64,000 nucleotides of DNA from Lachnoclostridium phytofermentans (GCF_000733755.1 NZ_JPOF01000003.1:1-64000); one strand, 5' to 3'; positions 28,348-37,125 are shown, counted from the stretch's first letter. Numbers and translations are program-made. The notes: generated by a model from the letters alone, not told the origin.

Positions 28348-28986
28348 TTATTGAGCTGCCATATACTGTGCAGCAAGTTCTGGATCTTCGCTGAGCATTT
28401 TCGCCTGTAATGTAAGGTTAAAATGTTCTTTACTCCAAGGATTCTTAGTTTGGTCTTGAGACTTCTTGGTTTTATTATTAGGTTCTTTCCCCTTAACACC
28501 CTTACTTCCCTTGTCATCTTTGTCGTCTTTCTTATCATCGGACTTAGTAAAATGAGGGTACTTCTCAATCACCATCTCTATCGCTTCCTCAAGGTCAGTC
28601 TCATCATCCACGTAGGACTTGGCCAATGTCACCACATCGGAGACAGATTCCTTTTTAATACCACGCTCAAGGCAAATGATTTTAGCTTCAAGAGCTTGAA
28701 CCTTATCATCGCTGTCAGATTTCTTTTCTGAATGCTCTTCGTTCTTCTCTTTAGCCTTCACCTTTTTGCGTTCTCGCTTAAGACGTCTCTCGATAGCCTC
28801 ATCCAGCTCCTCTTGTGTAAACGTCTTAGCTTTTTTCTTCTTTTCCGACTGTTCTGATTCATCATCCTGATCGTCGTCATCATCTTCCTCATCTTCTGAG
28901 TCCTTGTCTTCCTCGCCTTCTTTATCCTTCTTCTTTTCAGCGAAGAACTGTAAATTATACTTCTTATACATATTCATGCGTTTCAT
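28348..28986 (-). CDS. capsid scaffold protein
   Basis: A 212-residue, very charged protein. It opens with the head-assembly motif KYNLQFFAEKKKD, then a long Asp/Glu tract (GEEDKDSEDEEDDDDDQDDE) and a Lys-rich coiled coil, ending with NLTLQAKMLSEDPELAAQYM. NLQFF at the N-terminus is common to Gram-positive phage scaffolds. The start is ATG with CGGAGGTG upstream. It is absent from the finished virion in related phages. Confidence 0.88.
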   Translation of the reverse strand: MKRMNMYKKYNLQFFAEKKKDKEGEEDKDSEDEEDDDDDQDDESEQSEKKKKAKTFTQEELDEAIERRLKRERKKVKAKEKNEEHSEKKSDSDDKVQALEAKIICLERGIKKESVSDVVTLAKSYVDDETDLEEAIEMVIEKYPHFTKSDDKKDDKDDKGSKGVKGKEPNNKTKKSQDQTKNPWSKEHFNLTLQAKMLSEDPELAAQYMAAQ

Positions 28987-29130
28987 AAACACCTCCGTTT
29001 AACGTCCGTCGACTTCCTCAGAGTTTAAAGCCTTTCAGGTTTGGGCATAAAAATAAGCCGTATCTCTACGACCTAGTAACTTGATTACTATTTAACCCAT
29101 AGATGGGAGATAAAAAGGATCACCGCCTTT

Positions 29131-29391
29131 CTACTTCACAACAAAGTTCTCCCATTTCTTATAAGCGTCCACATATGTCTCCTGCTTATCTCCATTATGG
29201 GTTATTTCATAGTACATTCCATCTGAAACATTTGTGCTTACAAGCGCCTTATTATTCTGCAATGTCTTGCATGACCAGACAATAAACACGTCATCTTCAG
29301 TAATTTTCTTACTGTCTGTCTTGTCTGCATTCTTGTTGAAATACTCTACTACAACTTGCTTTGCTAGCTTTTGAAAATCATCATTTCCCAT
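29131..29391 (-). CDS. hypothetical phage protein in the head gene cluster
   Basis: An 86-residue protein with DFQKLAKQVVVEYFNKNADK, then DVFIVWSCKTLQNNKALVST and YYEITHNGDKQETYVDAYKK. The pattern resembles a small DUF6275-like family common in Firmicutes phages. ATG with AAGGTAG upstream. Function unknown. Confidence 0.7.
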   Translation of the reverse strand: MGNDDFQKLAKQVVVEYFNKNADKTDSKKITEDDVFIVWSCKTLQNNKALVSTNVSDGMYYEITHNGDKQETYVDAYKKWENFVVK

Positions 29392-29400
29392 TTAACTACC

Positions 29401-29574
29401 TTAACCTTTCTTCAACAGACATCTACCGTCTGGTACTTTTTCATACTGCACTGCATGCCCTTTATGTACTGGTCCAGTACAACCGCATTCATAACCTTTA
29501 CGTCGTTCAGCACATATCGGGCACTCTGCGCAGGTCTTGGGTCGTTTATCTACTACCGCTGATAATATTTTCAT
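29401..29574 (-). CDS. small Cys-rich zinc-finger protein
   Basis: A 57-residue protein with seven Cys, including CAECPIC and YECGCTGPVHKGH, a probable zinc site. It overlaps the upstream metallopeptidase gene by ATGA, which supports expression. It would be missed by a 60-codon cutoff. Function unknown. Confidence 0.75.
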   Translation of the reverse strand: MKILSAVVDKRPKTCAECPICAERRKGYECGCTGPVHKGHAVQYEKVPDGRCLLKKG

Positions 29575-29927
29575 AGCGCTCCGACCTCCTCGAATGTCTT
29601 AAATATCTTTGGTGACTGGATTGCAAACCAATCAACCATTTCCTCATTCTTACTCCATGCACGATTGAAACTTACCGCACTCTCTTGCAACCCACTCTCG
29701 TTCAAATAAGCATGCACTATCTCATGCCGCAATGTATACTTTTGTGCTTTTAGCACTCTTTCTTCAGATTCTTTCTCCCACCCTGGATATGTTTTCATGT
29801 TACATACAGCGATATCATTATCTATAGAATCGCAATAACCATCTACACTGTTTTTCTGCATATACTCGTCATCCTGATAGTTAACATATCTAATAGTGTA
29901 GTCTGTACCAAGAATATTTGCCTTCAT
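29571..29927 (-). CDS. putative phage zinc metallopeptidase
   Basis: A 118-residue protein with the zinc motif LRHEIVHAYLNESGL (HExxH) and a downstream Glu-rich EEMVDWFAIQSPKI helix that could supply the third ligand. Small HExxH proteins near head genes occur in several Firmicutes phages. The substrate is unknown. The start has GGGGGGTG upstream. Confidence 0.7.
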   Translation of the reverse strand: MKANILGTDYTIRYVNYQDDEYMQKNSVDGYCDSIDNDIAVCNMKTYPGWEKESEERVLKAQKYTLRHEIVHAYLNESGLQESAVSFNRAWSKNEEMVDWFAIQSPKIFKTFEEVGAL

Positions 29928-29938
29928 AGCACACCCCC

Positions 29939-30040
29939 CTACAGCGTATCACAGAACTTAAGAAACGCTTTTTGTTTCTGTCTGCTGTGATGCCACTTTC
30001 TGTTCTGCCACATCCACTGCAGCATTTTAAATGTTTTCAT
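29939..30040 (-). CDS. 33-residue basic peptide gene
   Basis: Reads MKTFKMLQWMWQNRKWHHSR then QKQKAFLKFCDTL, preceded by a near-perfect GGAAAGGAGG site. Trp- and Lys-rich amphipathic peptide between two transcription units. The strong ribosome site suggests translation; the function is unknown. Confidence 0.5.
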   Translation of the reverse strand: MKTFKMLQWMWQNRKWHHSRQKQKAFLKFCDTL

Positions 30041-30072
30041 ACGCCCTCCTTTCCGTTGCAACGCATAACAAA

Positions 30073-30095
30073 AGCACCTAATAATCTAGGTGCCT
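30073..30095 (-). terminator. second terminator after the putative immunity gene
   Basis: GCACCTA/TAGGTGC stem with a six-base loop, followed on the minus strand by TTTTGTT. Tandem with the terminator at 30107-30139. Confidence 0.6.
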
Positions 30096-30106
30096 GTTTA
30101 CGGGTA

Positions 30107-30139
30107 TAAAAATACCACCTACCGTTATGATAGATGGTA
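30107..30139 (-). terminator. terminator directly after the putative immunity gene
   Basis: TACCATCTATC/GGTAGGTGGTA pairs over 11 bp (two G-T) with loop ATAAC, then TTTTTAT. It begins one base past the stop codon. Confidence 0.75.
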
Positions 30140-30310
30140 TTACGATTCCTTTATAACTTTTTCAATCTGATCTACTGTTATAGCGATCGTATCCCAATCA
30201 ACTGGTGAGCTCCCAACATCAGCAAGAAATTCAGTCTCACTAAACTTTTCAACAATAGAAGCTTCCCTTCCGTTCTTTAATAAAACAGAATCATACTGCT
30301 TAACTTGCAT
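30140..30310 (-). CDS. putative immunity protein (DUF4926-like)
   Basis: A 56-residue protein reading MQVKQYDSVLLKNGREASIV, then EKFSETEFLADVGSSPVDWD. The small beta-barrel pattern YDxVLLKxGREAxIV..F.VDVG resembles DUF4926 proteins, which often sit beside polymorphic toxins. It lies 2 bp after the MuF-toxin gene and before tandem terminators, the expected place for an immunity gene. The role is inferred from position and family resemblance. Confidence 0.65.
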   Translation of the reverse strand: MQVKQYDSVLLKNGREASIVEKFSETEFLADVGSSPVDWDTIAITVDQIEKVIKES

Positions 30311-30312
30311 TC

Positions 30313-31911
30313 TTAATTCACCTCTTTTATATATGCTGTAGTCATACTAATGGTTCCATCAGGCTTGTTAATCCAGCCAACAATAACGTTTGCAGGAGTA
30401 TCTTTTTTACCATAAAGAATCATTTTTTGTTCATAGATATCGCCATACTGAATCTTGTCTTTAAATACTGCAGGGTATTTATTAGCTTTACCTTGAATCT
30501 CATTCTGTAATTCAGTCCAATTACTTATATTGTAACCCAATCTGCTGTTAAATGCATCGCCTTTGGGCTTGCCTTTTAGATTAGTTTCGCTAAATAAGTA
30601 CTTTGTAAATTTTTCGTCCGGCAAAATCGCACTATCTGCATTTGGTAGTGCTAATTCTGGGTTATCAATAAGGTTCTTTCTCCTAGAGTAATCCAATTTC
30701 ACCAAACCAAACTTTTCATTGTCATTATACTTCAAATTTTGGAAATCATCAAGACTACTAGGCGCAAATTTTCCTAACGTATCCTTGTAGTTTTGGTATT
30801 GCTTTTCATCAGCAGCCTTATTCTTGTGTTTCTTCTCTGCAAGAAGCGCATCCGGATCACTCACTATATACTTATCATACCACTCCTGATAAGTCATATC
30901 TGCAGGTATTTGATATGTCTTACCGGTAACAGAGTCTCTCGCTACTCTTGTTGTATCTTCCGTGAACTCGTCATCAAAGAACGGACACGTGCAGGTTCTA
31001 CAACGGCAATGGAATGGTGGGGCAGTCACATTGACCTGGTAATCTTTTAAATCGATTCCTACATTATGGTATTTCTTATCAATATCACGGCATATTTGAC
31101 TAGTCTTAATATCCATAGTTACGATGATTTCATACTTCTCTACGTCCAAGTCATTAAAGCATTGCTTCTGAGCCATAGAGTGTATAGCTGCAGTTTCGGT
31201 CATTATTAAATTACCGGCTTTACTTTTACTGACATCCATCTTTTTAGCAAGTGCAGAAATTGTCATGCCTGGATCAGAAACCCTTACTAATTGCTGTGTA
31301 AGTTCGGTATGTAACTCTCGTACAAGCTTTTCTTTGTTTTGCCATATCCGGCTGCTAAAGTCCTGTCCATCTGCAGCCCATGGGTTACGTAGGAAGCCTC
31401 TTATCAAATTATCATCCAGCATATGAAGGTTCTTTCCTACTCCGGTACCTTTTGCAATCTCGTAAGCTGACTTGTAGTAGGAAGATTTATAGGTCTTATT
31501 AAGCAAATCAGAAGTTCCGCCCTCATACTCGATAAACAATCTCTCAATTAGCTGTTGCAACTGAATCTTAATCGTTTCCAATCTGGTGATGTGGACTCTG
31601 GCCGATGCGTTCTCAAGCTCTTTCATCCACTTCTGATCAAGAGCATTTTCCTTACCGTACTTGATGTATTCCTCTACTGTCCACCGAAACTCTTTCAGCT
31701 CTTTCCGGCTAAGATATCTCTTTGCCATGGAATAGCTAATCTCATTATTCTCAGCAACACGATAATACCAGGACGCAATTTCCATCTCGATTTCATTCGA
31801 TGCTCTCCTAAACTGCTTAGCCAGATCATCATAATAAGCTTTACTAGTTCGATAAGCATCATCCTCTAACTTCTCAAAGCGCTTCTTCCAATATTCCTTA
31901 CTCTTCGCCAT
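30313..31911 (-). CDS. MuF-type minor head protein with C-terminal toxin-like domain
   Basis: A 532-residue protein. Residues 1 to about 320 are an SPP1 gp7/MuF head-morphogenesis part, with the signature CRDIDKKYHN and PPFHCRCRTCTCP. After a linker, residues about 395-532 (LALPNADSAILPDEKFTKYL, FNSRLGYNISNWTELQNEIQ, NVIVGWINKPDGTISMTTAY) form a separate module resembling DUF6883-type C-termini of polymorphic toxins. MuF proteins with variable toxin tails are a described class in temperate Firmicutes phages. It overlaps portal by 14 bp. Activity of the tail is unknown. Confidence 0.85.
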   Translation of the reverse strand: MAKSKEYWKKRFEKLEDDAYRTSKAYYDDLAKQFRRASNEIEMEIASWYYRVAENNEISYSMAKRYLSRKELKEFRWTVEEYIKYGKENALDQKWMKELENASARVHITRLETIKIQLQQLIERLFIEYEGGTSDLLNKTYKSSYYKSAYEIAKGTGVGKNLHMLDDNLIRGFLRNPWAADGQDFSSRIWQNKEKLVRELHTELTQQLVRVSDPGMTISALAKKMDVSKSKAGNLIMTETAAIHSMAQKQCFNDLDVEKYEIIVTMDIKTSQICRDIDKKYHNVGIDLKDYQVNVTAPPFHCRCRTCTCPFFDDEFTEDTTRVARDSVTGKTYQIPADMTYQEWYDKYIVSDPDALLAEKKHKNKAADEKQYQNYKDTLGKFAPSSLDDFQNLKYNDNEKFGLVKLDYSRRKNLIDNPELALPNADSAILPDEKFTKYLFSETNLKGKPKGDAFNSRLGYNISNWTELQNEIQGKANKYPAVFKDKIQYGDIYEQKMILYGKKDTPANVIVGWINKPDGTISMTTAYIKEVN

Positions 31912-33328
31912 CGGTTATATCACCGCCTTGCTGCTTGGCGTAATCATCCTCTATTGCTGTCTGCTCTTTGGCAAGCTGCTTTATTTCTTCGTCAGCATCT
32001 TCAACCCATGGATGGTTCTTAACAATCGTAACCTGAGATATAACTCCCTGGCTGTTTTTACAATCCGTAATAGCGTCTGATTCATTAATGGCGATATCCC
32101 TGTTAAATGTAATCTCTACCTCCCGGCTAGATACTGGTTGCTTAGTCACTTCAAGATACTTATTCACAAAATACATGAGCTGTTCAAATCCCCACTTGAA
32201 CCAATCCTCTAGTGAGTTACATTTTAGATCTAAACCGGAGTAAATAAACTTTAGAGCGATACCGGATGGTGAGTTACCCAGCTTATCGCTGTTCTTATCA
32301 ACACCTTGGCCAAAATCAAAGATATCTTTTTTCAGTTGCTCATAGTGAGATTTTGCCGCATCGATATTAATTTCAGTTTGTATCGGCTCAACCCCACCAT
32401 CTTCACCATCTACCTTGACTGCTCTGTAGTAAGATAGATCATGCATGAACTCTGCAAGATTTGTACCATCGTAACCATTAAGTGCAAATATTACACTTCG
32501 GATTTCTGCAAGCGTATTAGAGACATCTGATCTAGTTAAGTCATAGTTGTCAATTAAAGACTTTACAAACTTTAGATCTGGCATTTCAAAATCGTTATTC
32601 TTGAAGGGAACAAACGGTACCTTCCCCCAGGATTCATATTTATCATCGACTTTAAAATGACCTAACTCGTTAGGCTGGTTATCATCAACATCAAGATACA
32701 TTTCAGCATCAATCATCAGCTGATTTTCGTCCTTTTCGTAGTAAGTAACCCCCTCAGGAGTATAGTATTCAACCTTACTCTTTACTTTCTTTTCTTTGCC
32801 CTCGTATACTTCGACGTCATACACTCTGATTAGGCACTCTAACTCCTCATGATCATTATCAGTCCACTCAGGAATACACTGCTCCGCTGGTATCATTAGC
32901 GTTTTAAATTCACCGTCACTGCTTATATACACATACAGCCACCCTGTACCCTTATTGCTTGCTTCTGTGCCTAGCTTAGCAATTCGCTTTTGAAACCTTT
33001 TACCTAATACATTCTTAACATTTTCTAGATAGGCTTTATCCTCGCATGTCATTGTGTAAGGTTTGGTAAGCAAGTAATTCACCTTATCATCAACTAAGTT
33101 ATGCATAAATCCATGAGAAAGCTTTTCATTGACCTTTGTCTCATCAACTACTGGTCTCGCCGATTCATCATATCTAAAGATTTGACGTTTATTTATATCA
33201 TTCTCAACCAAATAGTAACGCTCGCCTTCATCCATCAACTTACGTTTCTTAGACGCAAGGAATTCGTTGACCTCAATCAGAATCCACTCTTCTCGTGTTA
33301 ATCTATTAATGCTGTTATTAAACTCCAT
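31898..33328 (-). CDS. portal protein (SPP1 gp6-like)
   Basis: A 476-residue protein with SHGFMHNLVDDKVNYLLTKP, LGTEASNKGTGWLYVYISSD and PFVPFKNNDFEMPDLKFVKS, diagnostic of SPP1-type portals. The C-terminus is Gln/Glu rich. The start is ATG with AAGGAGG upstream. It forms the dodecameric DNA entry ring with terminase and the connector. Confidence 0.93.
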   Translation of the reverse strand: MEFNNSINRLTREEWILIEVNEFLASKKRKLMDEGERYYLVENDINKRQIFRYDESARPVVDETKVNEKLSHGFMHNLVDDKVNYLLTKPYTMTCEDKAYLENVKNVLGKRFQKRIAKLGTEASNKGTGWLYVYISSDGEFKTLMIPAEQCIPEWTDNDHEELECLIRVYDVEVYEGKEKKVKSKVEYYTPEGVTYYEKDENQLMIDAEMYLDVDDNQPNELGHFKVDDKYESWGKVPFVPFKNNDFEMPDLKFVKSLIDNYDLTRSDVSNTLAEIRSVIFALNGYDGTNLAEFMHDLSYYRAVKVDGEDGGVEPIQTEINIDAAKSHYEQLKKDIFDFGQGVDKNSDKLGNSPSGIALKFIYSGLDLKCNSLEDWFKWGFEQLMYFVNKYLEVTKQPVSSREVEITFNRDIAINESDAITDCKNSQGVISQVTIVKNHPWVEDADEEIKQLAKEQTAIEDDYAKQQGGDITDGEE

Positions 33329-33338
33329 TCGTTCCTCC

Positions 33339-34622
33339 TTACTTCAAAATGCTGATACCGCCATTCCTGAAAAGAATCGTATAACAAAAATATCTGAGAG
33401 CATCCATTGCATGATCGTGCTGCTTGATCGGTTTATCCTCACCGCGCTCACATGCTTTCGCATCCCAGATATAAGAGTTGAACTCTTTAATTGTATTTGT
33501 ACAGCTCTCGTGTATTGCAATCTTCTCTTGATTTAGCATACTTCCAACATATCGTATACCATCAATTACATCATTACGAGCTTTCTTCACTTCATATCTG
33601 CGCTTCCTAAGCTCAGCTATAAAAGAAGCCGCTGCAGGGTCAACAATAATCTTACGTGGTCTTATTCCATTCAGCCACTTTTCTAGATCATCTGCGTACT
33701 CACCATCTGTTTTCTGCTCCGACTCATCGCGTCCAGAATAGTAATATTCACGTATTGCAATCCACTTACCTGTCCTATCTTTGCACCAAAGAAGGAATAC
33801 CGTTGCATTTTGTGTACCGTAGTCACAACTAACATAATAAGTGTCTGTGATAAGGTCTTTTAACTCTGTAGCTACATGCTTGACAGCATCGAACATATCA
33901 TAGATAACACCCTCTGCAACGACCCACAGACCAAGGATGTAACGTTTAAAAAAGACACCGGTATACATTGACCGATATCTCTCTTTTATCTGCTCAGATA
34001 AACTCAAATTATCATTCATCGTAAAATGTAGATACAACAGATTCTTTTCATGTATCTTATCAATCCAGTTAACCTTGAACCAATGATACGGTCCATCTGG
34101 GTTACAGTTGAACCAAAATTTTGAACCCTCTACGGAGCATCGACCAGTAGCCTGATTAACAAAGCTCTCTGGCATAAGTGCAACCTCATCGAAGAAACAT
34201 CCTGCAAGTGTGATACCTTGAATTAAATCCTGCGAGCGTTCATCCTTACCACCGAAGATGTAGAAGTAATTATCTACGCCATTTCTGCTTACAATGAAGA
34301 GGTTGTCGGCTCTATGTTCAACTACTCTGTACCCTCTTGATTTCAATATCAATTTGAGCCAAAATAGAACGTTACGTCTAAAAGAACCAATTGTCTTACC
34401 GCACATTCCGAAGTTCTGGCCATCAAACTTTGACATAGCCCAAATTACGAATGATAGCGACATACTAACTGTCTTACCTGAACGGATAGCTCCATCTGCT
34501 ATGATTCCATCTCTATCTTTTACCGGTGAATCATCACACCACCAGTTTAATACTTTTCTTTGCTTTTTAGAGAATGGTTTAAATTGAAATAGCTGCTTAA
34601 TCTTCTTTTTAAGCTTCTTCAT
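33339..34622 (-). CDS. terL: terminase large subunit
   Basis: A 427-residue packaging motor. The Walker A-like motif is DGAIRSGKTVSMSLSF, Walker B is ITLAGCFFDEVALM, and the nuclease domain has CDYGTQNATVFLLW, DPAAASFIAELRKR and HDHAMDALRY. Both ATPase and nuclease acidic residues look intact. The start MKKLKKKIKQLF follows TAAGGAGG and overlaps terS by 14 bp. Confidence 0.95.
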   Translation of the reverse strand: MKKLKKKIKQLFQFKPFSKKQRKVLNWWCDDSPVKDRDGIIADGAIRSGKTVSMSLSFVIWAMSKFDGQNFGMCGKTIGSFRRNVLFWLKLILKSRGYRVVEHRADNLFIVSRNGVDNYFYIFGGKDERSQDLIQGITLAGCFFDEVALMPESFVNQATGRCSVEGSKFWFNCNPDGPYHWFKVNWIDKIHEKNLLYLHFTMNDNLSLSEQIKERYRSMYTGVFFKRYILGLWVVAEGVIYDMFDAVKHVATELKDLITDTYYVSCDYGTQNATVFLLWCKDRTGKWIAIREYYYSGRDESEQKTDGEYADDLEKWLNGIRPRKIIVDPAAASFIAELRKRRYEVKKARNDVIDGIRYVGSMLNQEKIAIHESCTNTIKEFNSYIWDAKACERGEDKPIKQHDHAMDALRYFCYTILFRNGGISILK

Positions 34623-35343
34623 CCGACCAATCCTCCTTAGCCGATGCATTCAACGCATCAAGGAATCCGTCATCAGCTACCTCTTCATCGTCAGGATCTT
34701 CTACCTTAGCTTTCAACAACATGATACGCGCCTTTTGTTCTTCAGTAGCAAGCTCCCAATCCTTGTGAAGCATTTCATCATATTGCTTAATCATGCTTCT
34801 AAGCTCGCCCTGTGCTCTTGCCTGGGCTTTCATAAAGTTTGATTGCTTATCCCATGCTTGCTGTACTTCCCATTTCTCGCTACTACCAGAATCACTATAA
34901 CCTTCGCCAATCTTTGTAGTGGTCACATCGTCTCTGTCCTTAACATAGGCAATCTGTTGCGCTCGTATAATGGCAGCATAAGCAATCTGTATTTGATGCC
35001 ATAATAAGTCTAGTGGATTTGCTTGAGAGATTGCATCGAAGATCTCTTTTGTCTCCTCAGGAAGGTACTTAGCAAAGAACCCATACTTCTCTGCTTTCTT
35101 ATTCCCAGGAGGTCCACCCCCTTCATTGCCTACAGCATTTTTATTACCTGGTTGACCACCTTTATTTCGTTTCGCAACGTTGCGTTTATCAGTTTGCAAC
35201 GTTGCATTCCACTTATAACGATTCTTCCACGATCTCACCGTTCCTTCTGGAACATCTAATTGACTTGCAATCTCAATTAGTTTTAATCCTTTCTTGAAAA
35301 GCTCATGAGCCTTCTCAACTCTTTCATCTGGTGCTCTGGCCAA
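34609..35343 (-). CDS. terS: terminase small subunit (XtmA-like)
   Basis: A 244-residue protein. The N-terminal HTH (KLIEIASQLDVPEGTVRSWK NR region) recognises DNA. A Gly/Asn/Lys-rich linker (GGQPGNKNAVGNEGGGPPGN) and helical C-terminal assembly region follow. The start is TTG with GGAGGTG upstream. First gene of the packaging-head module. Confidence 0.9.
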   Translation of the reverse strand: MARAPDERVEKAHELFKKGLKLIEIASQLDVPEGTVRSWKNRYKWNATLQTDKRNVAKRNKGGQPGNKNAVGNEGGGPPGNKKAEKYGFFAKYLPEETKEIFDAISQANPLDLLWHQIQIAYAAIIRAQQIAYVKDRDDVTTTKIGEGYSDSGSSEKWEVQQAWDKQSNFMKAQARAQGELRSMIKQYDEMLHKDWELATEEQKARIMLLKAKVEDPDDEEVADDGFLDALNASAKEDWSDEEA

Positions 35344-35372
35344 TCAGGCTCACCTCCATTCGTGTGGTTTTG

Positions 35373-35400
35373 GGTATAAGAAAAGCACCCAACTAGTGAG
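35373..35400 (-). terminator. terminator of the two-gene cargo operon
   Basis: AGCACTCA/TGGGTGCT stem with loop CTAGT, followed by TTTTCTT on the minus strand. It separates the cargo operon from terS. Confidence 0.7.
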
Positions 35401-35419
35401 TGCTATCTAATAAATGATT

Positions 35420-35866
35420 TTATGTTGATATATCAATTACCTTTTTTAATATGATTAAACAAGTGAATAATCTTATAAACATGAATATAGTTAAAAAAAC
35501 TGATAGACTCCACAAAATAATTAATTCAATTCCAGCTAGCGTTAATATTAAAAGCAATATTGTATTAATTGTAATAAGATAACATGTTTGAATAAAGGAT
35601 TTCAATAACTCTGAATATTTTCCATTATTTTTTAAAGCAACGATATATTTTGTCTCTTTAACAGTTAAAAGTATTGATACTGCTGTAATTAAAAAACCCA
35701 AAATTGTAGCTAGAATGCTAATTAATGTAGATGAATTGGCATCATAACGATTTAACATATAACATATTCCATAACTGTAGTAGCAATATAAATAAAATAT
35801 GGAAAAAAAGACTATCGATATTAAAAAGTCAGATAATAACCTTGTATTATTTAATTTTTTCCACAT
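35420..35866 (-). CDS. four-helix membrane protein, second gene of cargo operon
   Basis: A 148-residue protein with four predicted membrane helices: FLISIVFFSIFYLYCYYSYG, STLISILATILGFLITAVSI, LITINTILLLILTLAGIELI and WSLSVFLTIFMFIRLFTCLI. Short loops, no enzymatic motif. It lies 17 bp after a soluble partner gene, with AAAGGAG upstream. A membrane-effector role is inferred from the pairing. Four-helix partners exist in several phage-defence systems (for example Kiwa KwaA), but no specific match was recognised. Confidence 0.65.
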   Translation of the reverse strand: MWKKLNNTRLLSDFLISIVFFSIFYLYCYYSYGICYMLNRYDANSSTLISILATILGFLITAVSILLTVKETKYIVALKNNGKYSELLKSFIQTCYLITINTILLLILTLAGIELIILWSLSVFLTIFMFIRLFTCLIILKKVIDIST

Positions 35867-35883
35867 ATTATCAGCTCCTTTTA

Positions 35884-36837
35884 TTAATGTTCCTCATCTT
35901 CTACAACATATTCTTTCACTTTACTATCATAATATTCTATCATTGAATTATATGCTTCTTCTTGCTTAATTGTTTTTGTTTTTTCTATAGGAATAAATGG
36001 ATCGTTACATATAAATTGCTCTTCAAGTAAATTAATCTCTCCGCTTCCTGAACCATAAGCTAAAGAAAACTTATCAAAATCTTCTTTGTTATTTTTAAAT
36101 AATTTGTTTACGAACTCTGCGCTTAAAAACGGAAAAATAAATCCCTTTTTCTTGGAACTCGTTCTTCTTCTCATTACAATTTCAACACTATCAATATCAT
36201 CGTTCTTACAATTAAGTGAACTAAAAGCTGTGTCCTCTGCAGTAAGCATGGCAATAACAGCCGAATTAGTTTTAACCTTAATTTTAAGTAATGAAATTTC
36301 CCCGTTTTGTTTTATATTTTTCAATGTATCAGGATTAACTCTATTAGTCAAATAAGTTATTTGTGGTATACCAGCTTTACTATCTATGTACTTCGACAAG
36401 TCTGTTTTTCTACCACCAGCTGCATTATATTCTAAAGCCAATGTATTAGATTCTAGAAAAATTATACCGTGAGTTATTTCTGCAAGCTTCTTCTTACCTG
36501 TAATTACCTTATTAGCAAGTGGTTCTAACTTACCTGATTCTTCAATATATGGTAGTAATTTATCCTTACACAGCAACATCCTAAACTTTATATAATGATC
36601 GTCTAATTCATCAATTATTAAGTATGTATAATCGCCTCTTTCATTTTCTTGAACTAGATATTTATCAGTAAAATCTGTATCAGAATATTTTAAATGCTTT
36701 ATTCTGCAAAAAATATCCTTAATACATTTTTTTAAATCAGGAACTTTTTCCACGCTACCAGCGATTTCTCTGCGTATATCAATTTCATAATAATAAAATT
36801 TTCTTTGTATTTCAGTTTTCTTTTTGCGCGGTGACAT
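35884..36837 (-). CDS. soluble protein of unknown family, first gene of cargo operon
   Basis: A 317-residue protein starting MSPRKKKTEIQRKFYYYEID. The ATG at 36837 has GAGGAGAGGG upstream; a longer frame from 36873 overlaps the promoter -10 and cannot be right. Visible stretches are KLAEITHGIIFLESNTLALE, YIDSKAGIPQITYLTNRVNP and FIFPFLSAEFVNKLFKNN. The layout recalls DUF6731- or KwaB-like partners of membrane effectors, but this is a resemblance only. Late-operon genes on either side are unrelated. Confidence 0.65.
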   Translation of the reverse strand: MSPRKKKTEIQRKFYYYEIDIRREIAGSVEKVPDLKKCIKDIFCRIKHLKYSDTDFTDKYLVQENERGDYTYLIIDELDDHYIKFRMLLCKDKLLPYIEESGKLEPLANKVITGKKKLAEITHGIIFLESNTLALEYNAAGGRKTDLSKYIDSKAGIPQITYLTNRVNPDTLKNIKQNGEISLLKIKVKTNSAVIAMLTAEDTAFSSLNCKNDDIDSVEIVMRRRTSSKKKGFIFPFLSAEFVNKLFKNNKEDFDKFSLAYGSGSGEINLLEEQFICNDPFIPIEKTKTIKQEEAYNSMIEYYDSKVKEYVVEDEEH

Positions 36838-36871
36838 TGCATACCCTCTCCTCTTGGTTGTATTTACCAAC

Positions 36872-36899
36872 ATTATACATCAGATGTCGACAATGTCAA
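36872..36899 (-). promoter_or_regulatory. promoter of the cargo operon
   Basis: TTGACA (36894-36899), a 16-bp spacer and TATAAT (36872-36877), both perfect consensus. A TGTCGACA palindrome (36885-36892) lies in the spacer and could be an operator. Confidence 0.85.
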
Positions 36900-37002
36900 T
36901 AATTACAGGAGATTTCAACCCTATTTTTGTTTTTATTATATCGAACACACATTCTATTATCAATGTATAATAAGTACTAATATTAAGCTACTTTTTTCTA
37001 CA

Positions 37003-37036
37003 CATAAAAAGACACCCGGAGGGGAGTCCGGATGCC
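37003..37036 (-). terminator. terminator upstream of the cargo operon
   Basis: GGCATCCGGA/TCCGGGTGTC stem (two G-T pairs), loop CTCCCC, then TTTTTATG on the minus strand. It insulates the cargo operon from early transcripts. Confidence 0.8.
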
Positions 37037-37125
37037 TTTAAGGGGTAGAAAGCATAATACTGGGTATACACTTTCTAGCTTAATGATAGCATAAGATAAA
37101 TACTGATGTAAATGGTTATATTCCA

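Noticed and set aside
28348-28986. Acidic tract protein as a DNA mimic or anti-restriction protein
   Set aside because: Its place before the capsid gene and the NLQFF start mark it as the scaffold.
35420-36837. Firm call of the cargo operon as the Kiwa system
   Set aside because: The pairing of a four-helix membrane protein with a roughly 320-residue soluble protein is similar, but no diagnostic KwaA or KwaB motif could be recognised by eye.
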